From assembly GCA_032768795.1 (NCBI GenBank), contig CP136491.1, positions 1,674,001-1,738,000 on the forward strand: a DNA stretch of 64,000 nucleotides, in the 5' to 3' direction. Shown here one piece after another: positions 43,523 through 55,546 of the stretch. The position numbers and the translations under genes were made by a program. Numbering within the stretch: position 1 is the first letter of the stretch; every line of letters begins with the position of its first letter. Origin of the DNA: Tremella fuciformis (Eukaryota; Basidiomycota; Tremellomycetes; Tremellales; Tremellaceae). The notes beneath the pieces were generated by a model, which was not told the origin of the DNA, made no database searches, and worked only from the letters and a program-made list of their open reading frames with translations.

Positions 43523-46500
43523 CTACCACAACTCGCAGAGGTCCTCCTTCTTCGGCCGCATCCCACTACCGACTTTACACCCGAACGCTTCTGAGAACTT
43601 TGCAAAGTTTCTCAGCGTCCCGATGGTGCGCCACTGGTTGGGCGAGTGAGGGTCGGTGCGCACCCTGCTCACTGCCGACGCGGGCCGGATGAGCTGGGCC
43701 CACACGCGCGCAAAAGCGATGAAGAACAGCTGGTCGTCGGAGTACTCCTCGAGGCCAGGCAGCTTGAGCGATTCGGTGACAGAGGCCGAAGACTTCCAGG
43801 CCTGGTAGGCCTGAGCGAGACCAGAGTCGGCGATATCTGTTCGAGGTCAGCTACGTCCTACAGTGACTCGCATGTCTCTGCTCACCCTCGCCATTGGTCA
43901 GCTGCATGTCAGCTCAGACTTTGGGTCATGAAGCTGATGTGGGACTCACGTTGCCATTCACATACACCTTCTTGTCTTCCGCATCGATGACCCAGTACTT
44001 GCTATACTGCTTGGCCACGCATTGCGCGCGCTCTTCGAAAGCCTCGACGGTCGAGTTGGTCCACCAATCTCGGAGCCGGCCGTGCTCGTCGTACTGACTG
44101 CCCGAGTTGTCAAAGGCATGCGTGAGCTCGTGAGCGGCCACAGCGCCAAAGGCGCCATACTTCAGGTGCGCAGGCCAGTCGTGCGAGTAGAAGGGAGGTT
44201 GGAGGATGCCTGCCGGGAAGACGATCTCCCCATCAGGCGGAGCTGGATGTCAGTGCCACTCGCCTCCAGCCCCAGCCAGATAGGGATCCGCCGTCTCACA
44301 GTAATACGCGTTGACTGTCTGAGGGTACATCTCCCAACTGCCACGATCTCTCGTACGGCCGAGCATGAGCCACTCCTTGGCAGTAGTGGTCAAGATGGAG
44401 CTCTGGACAGACCCAAAGAAGTCATCCTGTGAGACTTTTGTCCCAGCATACCACCTCTCAAGGCTAGCTGGGTCGGTCGTGTTAGGCGAAGTAGGGTAGC
44501 CGACTTTGGGAAGGATACTCTTCGCTTTGAGCTGAGCGGCTTTGGCAGACTCCGCGTCCATCCACTTGATATGTGGCAGCTTGTCGTAGAACGCATCGAC
44601 AATGGCTGGATCCGTCACCTCCGACTAACGAGCGAAAGAAGCCAGTACTCACACGAGATAATCTGCGTGCCTTCTTCCTTTGCCTCTGGCGAGAAAGTCT
44701 GGTCGACAAACTCTTTGCCAGCAATGAAGCCGACAAGGTTATCGACCCAGCCCAGGCAGACATCCTGCCTGTTCTCCTCGGTACCCTTCTTGATGCCCCG
44801 CAAGACTTCCTCGAGCCGACGCGTCTCCTGCCTAACACCGACTTTTGGTCCGAGAGCGCTCGCATAGGTCATGGCGAGACGCGTGGCAAAGTAGCCAGAA
44901 AGCACATAATCAGGAACCTCACTGACAAGTTTGGTAACGGCTTTGAGGTAGGGCGGGTACGTGACGGTGATGTTTGCCGGGAATGTACGAGGTGCAAAGG
45001 TCGACAAGTAGGTCGGGAGGTCGATGAACGGAAGACTCTTCTCGACCTTCTTCGTAGTGTACGGGTTGTAGGCGTAGTGCGGGTTGAAGATGTATTCGAG
45101 GTCCGCGCCAGCACGAACTAGTTCCCGCTCAAAAGTCACCACTTTCGCCGCGAGCTTCTCCATGCGGTCTTCGACGGACTCCTTTCGACCGGGAGCAGGC
45201 GAGGACGGGGCGTGAGACTTGTCGTCGTCTCCCGGCCAGGGCCAGGGCCACGCGGACTCTTCTGCCTCGATGATCGTCTCGATCGCCTCATCAACGAGAC
45301 CGCGTGTTTCTGGTTTGGTGCGAGCAGCCTTCGAATCCTTGGCGAGGAGAACGAGGATATTGGTGATGACCGACTGGTACAGGTCCAGAATAGGCTTTTC
45401 TTCATAGTACTCCTTGGACGGCAGGCCGCCCATTTCCTGATACAGCCACAGGCTCTGGACCTGGGAGTCGGGACCTCCTGCATCACCTTCGATGGCGAAG
45501 TTGAGCAAGCCCTCCACACCACGAGAATGGAGCCAGGCCAGCGCTTTAGTGATCTTTGCTCGACGTTCGGCGGGGAAGCCACCCTTTGTGTTTGCAGCCT
45601 CCAGGTCATCGGTCTCATCTGAGGTGGAGTGGCGAACATCATTGATCGATTTGCCCTTGGTCAGCCGCCGAGTCTTGCGAAGTTGATCGGCCTCATAAGC
45701 AGCCTCGACAAGATCATCAGGCATCTCGTAGTCGTCCGACCAGGCGCCGCTCCACTCGGGCAGAGCAGTGACCTCCGGAGCATCAGAGGCAGGAGCAGGA
45801 ATAGGGTCGAACGTCCCGAACGTTTCCACGAGGTGGTCGACCAGCTTGATCAGAGGTGTGGAGCCGATGTCATTCAGAGCGCCCTGGAGTCAGCTCAGCT
45901 CCTTGGGGTCGCGCAAGAGGGAGACGCACCGTGTCCAAGCAGCTCGAGTATACCGTCTTGAGCTTGTGCAGGTTCCTCTCGTTGGGTCCAGCATCTTTCG
46001 ACAACTTATCAGGAATCCCGTTGATGACTCGCAGCAAGACCTTCTTGTTCCCATCCGCCACCTCGTTGAACGAGCCAAAGACGCCTTTGTCGGCAGGGAT
46101 GTCGTGCGAGGCGTCCCATCCTTGAGCTGCACCGTTAGCACCCTCCATTCGACGTGTCACCGCTCTTCTGACCACGTATGACAGGGAGGAACAGATGACA
46201 AGGGAAGAGGAAGGAAGGAATAGGAGAGCGTGCTCACTGGCAAACTTGTAAAAGTCGTCGCAGGGATCCACACTGACGTTCAAGCTCGCCAGTATCCCCG
46301 CACTGAGCAAGACGCAATCCCGGCTCGTGCACACCTGCGCGGGTGGCGAGCCCGTCGGCGCCGGCGCAGCAGGGACAGTCGTCGTGCCCAGCACGGTCGT
46401 CGTAGCAGTAGCAGTAGGCAGCTCCGTCACCGTGACTGTCTCGCCCGGCCCATGCCCGGCCTTGCGCTCTCGCTTGAGGGTCGACTCTGCCCCGGCGAAA

Positions 46501-46739
46501 AGACCGATGAATGTGGATGTGAGCAGCAGGAGGATGACCGCCCCGAGTGCGAGCAGCTTTTCGAGGTTGGTGAGCTGGCGCGGTGGGTGGCGGAGGGAGT
46601 CGAGGAATGATTGGGAGCGAGAGTGGGGGCGGTTGTCCAGCAGCGGCGCGGACTCTGGTCGATCAGCCCGGCCGACGACTCGACGGGCCCAGCAACGGAA
46701 CGACATACCTTCGTCCGTTGATGCTCGCGGCTGCGACAT
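43523..46739 (-). CDS. M13 (neprilysin/endothelin-converting enzyme) zinc metallopeptidase
   Basis: Type II membrane protein on the minus strand, with exon 1 at 46739-46709, exon 2 from 46654, and several further 45-55 nt introns. A cytosolic N-terminus is followed by one membrane helix (KLLALGAVILLLLTSTFIGLF). Next come a Pro/Thr-rich stem and the M13_N domain, beginning at DPCDDFYKFATQGWDASH with the conserved PADKGVFGSF and SSCLDT. Catalytic site: HELTHAFDNSG (HExxH) and, after two introns, GEDIADSG, which supplies the third zinc ligand Glu and the Asp. The C-terminus is CELW, the conserved Cys-x2-Trp ending. It cleaves peptides outside the cell or in the secretory lumen. It converges tail to tail with the YTP1-like gene 75 bp away. 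Confidence 0.92.
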
Positions 46740-46985
46740 GGTGCTCTGCTTCCTCTGTCTCTCCTCGGTAGCGGTAGAGAAAGAAGTAAAGAGACAGCGG
46801 ACAAGTCTGTCCAACGTGCTCGTCACGCCTTTGGTAGCCGATGATGACGCGCCGCCCGGGCCGCGCGGAAAGGGTCACTCTCCCGGTCCGGCCCACATCC
46901 GAAGTGGCTACATGGCCTTGGTGCATATGAGGAGCTACATGCTGTGTCCTGGGAGGCTGGACAGTCACCAACCTCTCAGGAATGC

Positions 46986-49814
46986 TCAGTCAAAGTCCTC
47001 GATGGCATCCTCATCCGCTTCTGCATCCTCCTCTTCTTCTGGAAGCTCTTCATCCCAACCCAGCATCGGTCCAACCTCGCCAAAGCCATCCTCTCCAGCC
47101 GCCAATCCATCCGTGTCGTCCTCGTCCGGTATGTCCTTCTCGCTCAGCTCTTGAATACGAGGCACACCTAAGCCCCATGATCGCATCGCCAAGGACTGAG
47201 TAGAGGCAGGCAGCAACGGCTCTGCTGGGTCAGCTAGTTCTGACCGGCCGAACATATGTGTACTCGCGTCTCCTCAAGTGCTGTATCTTGATCATGGTCG
47301 GTATCAGTTCGGTAGTCAGGCTTGTACGACCAGGTAGACCGCCCCAAGCACTGATGCCCTCTGGTAATACACTGTCGAGCGCAAACTCCGAGGCGATGTT
47401 GGCGGATTTCACTGCTTTCGAAACGATGTAGCCCAAGGCGAGATCAAGCTTGCCCACATTGTCTCTCTCGGTCCGATACGACTCAAAGAACTGAGGTTTG
47501 ATGATCTTCTGCTGGCGTCTGGACAATGAGCTAAGGATGTGAAAACTAAGGGCCTCTCACCTTGGCACGGGAGAAGGTAGCGCAAGTAGGCAGCCTCGTG
47601 TCGAGATATGCAAAGCGTATGCTATTGCTTGCTGACTCGACTGCCACTAATGGTCAGCCAAGTCGAAGCGGGTCCCCTGTGGCACTGACAATATCATCAT
47701 CAGTCCGCATGACATCGGCCCAACCGAGATGTTCGTACGCATCCCCGACCTGCTCAATAGACGAGCAGAAGGAAGGTAGCGACTCATGCAGCCAAAGTGC
47801 AAACGATGAGGCGTCGATAGGAATGGTTGGAAGGAAAGACTGCTCTTTTGAGCTTGCGCAGCTCGCATGGCGACGGACACGCACTTCCATCTGCACCAAA
47901 GACTTGTCCCGGTCGAATGGCTTGAGATGTGAAGGTAGCGGATCCGGATCGGGGAGAGCCTTGACAACGTCCAACAACTCCTGATCCTCCTCATCAATTC
48001 GAGGGTCTCCCAGTCCTTCTCATGAGCCGCCGCCTGGCATTGTACCTTGCAAACTCACGCTTGTTGTACAGCACCTTTCCGAGAGCGTGAAAGAGGTTGA
48101 GAGACTGTTCTCGGCGCGTGACCGCATCAAGCCTGCAGCGTCAATCTGTGTCAATTGGGGCTGAGAGGGCTCACACGGCTCGAAGGTCTTGAGGTATATC
48201 GACTTTGGCTCCTTTGCCACCGCGGCTGCCCTGACCAGTCTTCTTGCTGGACGAGGAAGTCTCGTCGTCCCGTTTCTTCCGCTTCTTGCCAGTCGCACGT
48301 GCCGGCTGACTGCACAGCATCTGCAACGAGTTTACAGCAGAGCGTAGGTCTCCATTCGAGGTGAGAGCGATGAGCTGTAAAGCTGATTGGGGTGGGCGTG
48401 ACTTTGGCTCCGGGATCGCCTGCTCAAGAACCCTCTTAAGGGCTTTGGTGATGAAGGTAGGGGCAAGGGGAATGAAGCTGAAGATCAGCAGGGGTCTGCT
48501 TGACCCAAGTGAGCTCCGTACTCTACCTGTAGGCAATAGGGCGAGTTGAGCACTTCTTTGCCCACGACCTCCACAGCACCCTCCCTACCACCGCGCTCTC
48601 TGTCCATCCAGCTTTCTTCGGCCCTGCCTCCTGCACCAGAATCACTATGGATAATGACCAGTGGACTGCCAGATGGCGAATAGGTCCGGGTGAAGTCGAG
48701 AAGGGCGGCGTGGAACGCTTGCCGCGTTGGCAGATGCGAAAGGTTTGGCAGACCGGTCAGAAGCAGAAGTCTCGGGCGCTTTTGCTTGGCAGGCGTCGAA
48801 GACAAGTCGAGCGGCGCGTATATGTGTCGAGAGAGAAAGGAGACCAGCTTGGTCGTTGCGGATTCCCGGTCTGAACGCTCAGTAAACGGAACAGCTAAAC
48901 AGCCCGAGACATACCAAACCCGCCACCGAGCGCGGACTCGTCCACGCCTTCACCCCACTCCACGAGGTCCACTCCCATCTGCCGAGCAAGTACGCGCACT
49001 GTCGTTGTTTTCCCTGTCCCAGCGGGTCCAGTGAGGAGTAGAATCCGCTGTCGCTTCAACACAATTGCATGGCGCATATAAACTTACCTTGTACTTGCGG
49101 ACTCTATCTCGTGCCGCATCACCTAAGAAGCCATTCTGAGGTGTGCTGTCTGCCGGGAACCCATACAAAGAATCGTGTAGCCAATTCTTGACTTTGGCTA
49201 TTCGTGCTTTGCCAGGCGCGAGTTCGGACTGCGCGTCAGCTGTTGCTCGCAGATTTGGACAGCTCACCTCTGCGTATGGAGCAAAGCGATCCGCCCATAG
49301 GTCATGCTCGGAGCCTTTGATGAACTCCATCACCTCGGCAGATCATTCCACTCACTTAATGACCCCCGAGGTGTCAAGTCATCATCTTTATCAGTGAAGT
49401 CGATTATGGCGTGCCCATTCACGGCCTTGCCCTTCCCTTTGACCGAGGAAGAAGAAGAGGCTGGGGCACTCTTCCATCTTCCAGCAGTTCCGTCAGGCGG
49501 AGGGGGCATCCTGAGTCGGTCCTCTTCGGCTTTCGACATGCCCATGGAGGCTGACGAGCCACTCGTACGGTGCGCTGGCGCGAATGCAGAGGCGCTGGGC
49601 TTGGTCGTAATGAAGCTGAGCATGGGTTGGAGCTATACAGAGTCAGCTCTGCGTCCCGCAGCCGATAGGATTAGCTGACCGAGCTCAACGAGCTCAGCTT
49701 CCTGCCCTGTGTCCCATTTGCCGCAGAAGATGTCGAGGCCGAGCCTTTCCGGGATGGGGAGCTCTTGGAGCCTTTGCCCGCGGCTTTTGGGCCGTCTTTG
49801 GCCTTTGCAGGCAT
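46986..49814 (-). CDS. RAD17: Checkpoint clamp loader subunit Rad17
   Basis: Starts MPAKAKDGPKAAGKG at 49814 and ends in an acidic tail (DEDAIEDFD) at 46986. Several introns of about 40-50 nt interrupt it; one of 41 nt restores GSLSSEHDLWADRFAP, the Rad17 entry motif DLW-x-D-x-(Y/F)AP. Then KVKNWLHDSLYG, Walker A GPAGTGKTTTVRVLARQMG, and the downstream FIPLAPTFITKALKRVLE and SNGDLRSAVNSLQMLC, which match the AAA+ lid and sensor region of Rad17. With Rfc2-5 it loads the 9-1-1 clamp at damaged DNA in the nucleus. The acidic C-terminal tail is a conserved, phosphorylatable contact for 9-1-1. It is divergent from the Kish gene across 328 bp. Confidence 0.9.
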
Positions 49815-50142
49815 CTTGACCGTCGAGCTATCTCCTCTTGGGCATGCTGAAGTGCTGCCAACAGCTGCCGGCTAGGGGGAAAGGTGAATGAGAAAGATGG
49901 TTGTGAAAGAAGTCGGTCGCGGTGAGTCCCGACCTCCACATCATCAATCCGACCAGCAAGGCGTGTCTTTGCCTTCATCTCTTCGCCTCTCTCATCTGCT
50001 TGGCCACGCACGCATTCGAGAAATCGATTCTTCCCGACTGAACTCGAGGTCACGAGAAGAGGACGAGCTCCCCATCGCGCAGAAGAGGCGGAGCGCAGTC
50101 GGCGTCCCCTCAGGTTCGTTGGAGCGACACTGACCATTTACC
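49815..50142. promoter_or_regulatory. Bidirectional promoter RAD17 / KSH1
   Basis: 328 bp between divergent start codons. No other gene and no TATA box. It is the only space available for both promoters. Confidence 0.5.
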
Positions 50143-50543
50143 ATGGTGAGCTATCCAAGTGACTAAGGGAAGATCATCAGCTCATGGGCAGTCCGCACTC
50201 TTCAACTTCCAGTCTCTCCTCCTCGTCTTCCTCCTGCTCATCTGCACTTCGACATATGTACGAGGGGCTGCACCAGGCCTGATAGACCGGAATAAGTCTG
50301 GGTGAGTGCGCTTTCGTCTCGAGGGGTTACTGGTCCGTAAACGGACTCCGTAGTGTTCTCAGCGATGCTTTCCGTCGTGTCGGAGTCGCAGATCATGAAA
50401 TGGAAGGGGGCATAGGATGTCAGCGACTGACGCCTAGATTTCTCGGCGTCTTCTTCAAATGCGCTCGGATAGGGGAGAGACTATCGCCATATGTCTCGCT
50501 GGCGTGCATAGCGATGGCTTTGACGATCTTGATGGGCTCATGA
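50143..50543 (+). CDS. KSH1: Kish / TMEM167 secretory-pathway membrane protein
   Basis: 72 aa from three exons: 50143-50145 (only the ATG), 50192-50301 and 50438-50543. The protein matches the Kish family along its full and invariant length: [20 protein letters not shown], then LIDRNKSG, then [20 protein letters not shown] and a second membrane helix ([12 protein letters not shown]). It acts at the Golgi in constitutive secretion. The first intron follows the start codon directly (46 nt). The second intron is longer (136 nt) than usual here. Such genes are easily missed because each exon is tiny. Confidence 0.95.
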
Positions 50544-50771
50544 GGCGACATACGATGCACCAACGATAGTATACACGAAGAGGAGCATCAACCATAGCGC
50601 CGACGTAGAACCTGGGGTGATACAGTATCCATAACGAGCAGCGGAATGAGGTCGAGTCGCGCATCGTACGCTTGGGGAACGGCCATTTCACACCTGTCTG
50701 TATGCAACAATCATAATGTCATATGGTGGCCATTGTCATGCTCCGAGTGATGCTGTATGCGAAAGCCAATG

Positions 50772-51560
50772 CTATGCTGATGCCTCTCCCTGCTCCTCCT
50801 TCAGGCTCAGCTCCAAACCTTGCAGCGTCCGCACCAAGCCGCCGCCGCCTCCCTGCCCCAGTACACCGATGAGCTCCCTGCCGCGCATCTCCAGCAACCC
50901 AACAACCTGTGCCCGAAGAACATCCAGCTCGTCCAACTTGCCCACCCGCTCGATGCCGTGGACAGGCATGACCGTCCCCTCCAGCACGCCGGCGATCAAA
51001 GACAGCTGGGGCTGCTTGACGACCTGGCCTTTCTGCTCTTCTCTCTGACTCGTCTTGATTGCGCGCTGGATGCCGGCCAGCAGTCGTGAGAGGTACGCAG
51101 GCGACAGCGATGGGCAAGTGAGGAGCGCGACGGGTCCAGAGAGGTGTTGCAGATGCGGGGAGTTGGGCGACTGATTCCGCGACAGTGCTGAGAGAATACC
51201 TGTTCGTGCGATCGTCAAGGTCGCTGGTTCTGCCGGGTCTGCTGACGGCAATTGCGGGGTCGACTTGATTGCTTTTCGTATTTTCGACAGATCGCGGACG
51301 GTGAGGTTCGCATGCGAGAAGAGGAGTACGAGGTCGGATCGGTGCAGAAGGTGCGAGTAGTAGGAGTAGAGGAATGTCTTTCGGGGTGTATATGTACGCG
51401 CTGTACTCGATGGTCCGGGTACGGCTTTCGAGGACGATGCGAATGGAGACGGTGTGGAGGAGAAATGCCGTGCAAAAGCGACTGCCGGTACGGAAGCCGC
51501 AGGTGTTGCTGATCGAGCAGCAGCTTGAGCTCCGCAGGTGATTGCGCGTCTGCTGTACAT
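50772..51560 (-). CDS. Mitochondrial ribosomal protein uL10m
   Basis: 262 aa, one exon, from MYSRRAITCG at 51560; an open upstream extension to 51629 would put the targeting region too far inside. The N-terminus is Arg/Ser/Ala-rich, with RHFSSTPSPFAS as a typical mitochondrial targeting and cleavage region. The L10 fold follows: KTFLYSYYSHLLHRSDLVLLF, LTVRDLSKIRKAI, a central GPVALLTC strand, and the C-terminal helix region ending SLKEEQGEASA. It builds the stalk base of the mitochondrial large subunit. It is divergent from RPN9 (290 bp) and convergent with the Kish gene. Confidence 0.82.
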   Translation of the reverse strand: MYSRRAITCGAQAAARSATPAASVPAVAFARHFSSTPSPFASSSKAVPGPSSTARTYTPRKTFLYSYYSHLLHRSDLVLLFSHANLTVRDLSKIRKAIKSTPQLPSADPAEPATLTIARTGILSALSRNQSPNSPHLQHLSGPVALLTCPSLSPAYLSRLLAGIQRAIKTSQREEQKGQVVKQPQLSLIAGVLEGTVMPVHGIERVGKLDELDVLRAQVVGLLEMRGRELIGVLGQGGGGGLVRTLQGLELSLKEEQGEASA

Positions 51561-51849
51561 CGTGCAACTGTTGAATCCCAAGACAGAGCTAATCTCTACC
51601 AGAACAACGAATCCGACTTTTGGAAGCACAGATAGGCCATGACGTTAGCATTTCCCACGTGCGTTTTGATCGTTATCACTCTCCGGTGACGAGCGTCGAA
51701 GGCATCGGCTTACGCGTTGAGCGAGCACCTTCATACAGTTCAGCATCTCCATTCTCCCGGCTCTCGAATACCTACTTAGACCGAGGTATCGACAAAGGTC
51801 ACGCCTGAGTCTGACTCTTGAACAATCGGCCAGCAGCATTCCTCTCGAA

Positions 51850-53342
51850 ATGGACGTCGACGCCCCAGCAGCCTCTTCCTCGACATCGGCTCTGGCATAC
51901 CTCGAGCACGCCGAAGCAGGCGCAACCGCAGACTTGAAGCCAGTATGGACGAGGATACGGACATCATACGAGAAGAAGTGAGTGGCTGAGTCCAATCATA
52001 CATTCTCAATAGCTCGAACGAAGGCATCGTTGGCTCGAGCTGACATACAGACTATGGCACAACCTCACCGTTGTCTTGACCGAGTTCGTCTTCTTGCCTG
52101 GAACAGGACCATATCAAATAGACTTATATGAGAAGTCAGCTGTCAGATTGTTCGCCTGTGTCTCATAAGCTGACAGTCCAGATTCATCTCGTCCATTGCG
52201 AGCAAGATCAATCAGCTCAAGCTCGTGGAGATCGCACGTCGGGTCGGACGAGAATACACAGAGCCGGATCTCACCCTCAAATTCCTGCAATCTGTTCATG
52301 CAAAACTCCCCTCGCCATATCCTGTAGCAGCGACACCCGACGCTCCGGGCACACCTGCCCCTCCCCGCCCGATCCCCGAAGCATACGCCCTGTCTCTCTC
52401 CTCTATCGCCTACGCCCAGCTTCTCCTTGGTGACCTCCCGGCCTGCAAGAAATCACTAGACGAGTGCGAGTCCCTGTTGAATGAGCAAGACTCGGTGGAG
52501 CCGGTCGTGTATGCGGGCTTCTATGGGGCTGCAGGGGACTATCACAAGGTCAAGGCGGAGTACGGGCCGTATTACAAGAATGCCCTCCTCTATCTGGCTT
52601 GCGTGGATGTGGACAAGGAGTTGAGCACGGCAGACAAGGTTGGAAGAGCACATGATCTGTGTATTGCCGCTCTTCTCGGAGAGACTATTTACAACTTTGG
52701 AGAGCTCGTGCGTTCCTTCCCATTCCCAAGAGACTATTTTGACGAACTCAGCTGCAACATCCCATCCTGCAGACGTTGAGCGATACGGAGCATGCGTGGA
52801 TCAAAGACCTGATATCTGCGTTCAACTCGGGGGCGATCGGCAAGTTCGAGACGTTGGCCGTCAATTTCTCGCGCGAAGTCAGTATACATACATCCTCTCG
52901 CGCGTCCAGCTGATCCACAGCCGATCCTCGAGTCGTCGCTTGCCTTCCTTCGCCAGAAGATCTGCTTGATGGCTTTGATTCAGACTGCTTTCGCGCGCCC
53001 TCGGGATGGCTCATCACGATTAATGACATTCCAAGCCATCGGAGAATCTGCACGTCTGCCTGTGCATGAGGTCGAGCATCTGATCATGAAGGCCTTGTCG
53101 TCAGTTCAGCTCCTTTACCATATCGCCACAGCTGACATTCCAGGCTGGGTTTGATCCGCGGTACCCTTGACCAGGTGGACTCTACGGTTGACATCACCTG
53201 GATCCAGCCTAGAGTGCTGGAAGGCGCACAGCTTGACACTCTCGCCCAACAGATCGACGCTTGGTGCGATTCGGTCGGCCAGACAGCTGGAGAGGTGGAA
53301 GCGCAAAGGCTCATCGCGAGGGAAGCTGTTCTCGTGGAGTGA
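51850..53342 (+). CDS. RPN9: 26S proteasome lid subunit Rpn9 (PSMD13)
   Basis: 413 aa from six exons: 51850-51977, 52051-52134, 52182-52707, 52752-52877, 52921-53099 and 53144-53342; all phases agree. Helical-repeat N-terminal part (LWHNLTVVLTEFV, KFISSIASKINQLKLVEI), then YKNALLYLACVD and the GELLQHPILQTL segment. The C-terminal PCI domain contains LRQKICLMALIQTAFARP, the winged-helix ARLPVHEVEHLIMKALSLGLIRGTLDQV, and VLEGAQLDTLAQQI. It is a structural lid subunit of the 26S proteasome. The gene lies tail to tail with the Pab2 gene, 114 bp apart. Confidence 0.94.
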
Positions 53343-53456
53343 TTGAGGGTGGTGCAAGGCGAAGTCGGCATGGTATGACATTATGCATCGCATCGTGCAT
53401 TGTAATATGCTTAAGTGTTACATTTTTCTCTCTACATCCAATCATGATGTGCCGCG

Positions 53457-54334
53457 CTACCAGCCTCTGCCCCGTCCACTGGCTGTCAGCTTCTGTCACT
53501 ATTTCGAGTTTGGCTAGCTGACCGTCCTCGTCCCCGATATGGCCTGTACCCTCTGTATCCCCGCCCTCGTCCTCGTCCGCGGTTGGTCATGTTCATCCCC
53601 GGCAGATTTGTCCGCTTTTCCTTCACGGTGATCAGGCGCCCTCGGAACATCGAGTCGTTCAATACCAATGCGTTTTGTACGATGGACGGTTCGGCGAATT
53701 CAACATATGCGTAGCTGCGCCGTCAGCCGTTGTGCTGAGAAGTTCAACCCGTCTGACCCTTTTGGATGTCCTGTGAATTTGTCGCAGAGGATCGTCACTC
53801 TGTTGATCGTCCCACAAGCTTGGAAATGTGCTTGAATCTCTTCTGGTGTAGCTCCGTAGTCGACCTATCCGTCAGAACCCCTTCCATGACTATGAGTCTC
53901 CAACGAGCTCGTCGGCGGCAGCCAAGTCGGTTTGGCGGTACCGAGGAATGTGATCGGCTCCCCACCACTCACGTTCCCGATATACACGCTCCGCGCGTCC
54001 ACAGCACCCGGCGCGTCCTCGTCGTCCATCCCCACGTCCGCCTCGCCCTCGCCGTCGGCGCCATCCGCAGGCTTGTCGCCATTCTTTGCTGTGGAGCTAC
54101 CAGCCGCAAGCTGCCCGCTCGTAAGTGACGCCTTTTCACCTCCAAAATGACCCACGGCGTTCTTCTCAGCTTCCATCTCTGCCAGTCGCGCTTGCATCAA
54201 CCTCAATTCCTGAATTCATCAGCACCGACCCCTGTCTACCTAGCCAGGCCTGCATGGGCGAGGCTCACATCGTCCACGTTGACATCGTCGTCCCCGTCCA
54301 CTATTCTCGGCGAGGATTCTCGCAGCTCGGCCAT
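53457..54334 (-). CDS. PAB2: Nuclear poly(A)-binding protein, PABPN1/Pab2 type
   Basis: 207 aa from five exons: 54334-54269, 54209-53973, 53864-53758, 53714-53523 and 53478-53457. Layout: an acidic N-terminus ([11 protein letters not shown]), a coiled-coil helix ([16 protein letters not shown]), one RRM with RNP2 (SVYIGNVDYG) and RNP1 (KGYAYVEF), and an RGG-rich tail ([19 protein letters not shown]). The last intron (53479-53522, CTGAC branch) makes the tail end GRGRGW; if it stayed in, the tail would end [11 protein letters not shown]. The RRM residues and length fit Pab2, which binds poly(A) in the nucleus and takes part in polyadenylation and RNA turnover. Confidence 0.92.
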
Positions 54335-54612
54335 CTTGCGAGGCGTCTCACAGGCGACGTACAGGATACAAAGAGGTGAAAGACGACTTTTGCGACTGAA
54401 CTCGAGACTGAAACATGGTCACGAGAGGCTGGTGGAGGGCGAGACACGAGGTGCCACACTCGGAAATAGCCGGTGTTATCTCGCTGGGCGGGACTCTTCG
54501 CCGGCCGGGGGTTGTCTCCTACGCATTCCGAGCTTGGAGTTACCTCGTATTGCATACAGTTCTCGTGAGTTGCCGCGCTTGAGCTGGTTGGGAGACGCTG
54601 ATAGCGCAGCAA
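54335..54612. promoter_or_regulatory. Bidirectional promoter PAB2 / ATP7
   Basis: 278 bp between divergent start codons, with no other gene. A housekeeping pair sharing one promoter. Confidence 0.45.
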
Positions 54613-55451
54613 AATGGCCGCTCGTGCTGCCGCTTCGTCGGTCGTGAGTCTCTGTCGGTTGTTTGGCGATAATCGGATCGAAGATCGGGAGAAAAGTGAC
54701 TGTTTCGGGACGGAGCAAACGGAATGAAGCATGATCAGGAGGAGGGCTGGATGTGGCCCATGAGCAGAACAGTGGAGGCGTTGCGGCAGAGAAAGTGGGC
54801 GAGATAGCGGTGCTGACTTGGCAGGACTGGACCAAAATCTACACCCAGCTCGGACTAGGCAAGGAGACCCTCACCTCGCTCCAGGCCTTCCGCGCACGAC
54901 ACTCGTCGGCCTCGAACCGCAATGCCGCTCTCAAGTCGACTGCCCCCCAGCTCGACCTGTCGCAGTACAAGTCGGTCCTGCGGGATCAGCGCGCCGTCGA
55001 GGAGGCCGAGAAGGTGTTGAGCGGCTTCAAGCCCGTCACCTACGATGTCAAGAGGTGGGACGACGTCGTGGACGCGTTCGAGGGCAAGGCGGTGCGTGCT
55101 GTTGCGACATGTTGGAGGATGGGGCTCTGACGCGCAGGTCGAGGCTGCCAAGCAGACTGTGGAGAAGATCTCGACTGAGGAGAGCTCGCTCAAGGCGACT
55201 CTGTCGAACATCCAGGAGGCCCGGCCGTTCGAGGACCTCACCGTCAGTCAAGCTCTAGGACGGGGTTGGACCATATTGATCAGACAGGTCGACGAGGTGG
55301 CCAAGGCTCGCCCCGAAGTCAGCAAGGCCGTCGAGACGATGATCAAGAAGGGCAAATGGACCGTACCGGGTTACAGGGTCAGTCGCATCATGTCCGGGCT
55401 AAGTGTCGCTGACAGTGGCAGGAGAAGTTCGGAGAGTTCTCATTGCTGTAG
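54613..55451 (+). CDS. ATP7: Mitochondrial ATP synthase subunit d
   Basis: 173 aa from five exons: 54613-54642, 54825-55091, 55138-55242, 55288-55377 and 55422-55451. The start is MAARAAASSVDWTKIYTQLGLGKETLTSLQAFR, reached only when the 182-nt first intron is removed. The family features follow: LDLSQYKSVL, a long helical part (AEKVLSGFKPVTYDV), and the C-terminal YREKFGEFSLL. It is part of the peripheral stalk of F1Fo ATP synthase in the inner mitochondrial membrane. Length is almost the same as yeast Atp7 (174 aa). The first intron is long for this genome and is open in one frame, which could mislead automatic gene callers. Confidence 0.93.
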
Positions 55452-55546
55452 ATGGAAAGCAATGCATGGCAGAATCGAACAGATATGTTGAAACTGATTC
55501 ACATGATGAATAAAATAAAAAGCAAAACGAGCAGAACGGCTGGGGA

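Noticed and set aside
53479..53522. Pab2 C-terminus [11 protein letters not shown]
   Set aside because: A 44-nt intron with CTGAC branch covers it; splicing gives the expected RGG tail ending in GRGW.
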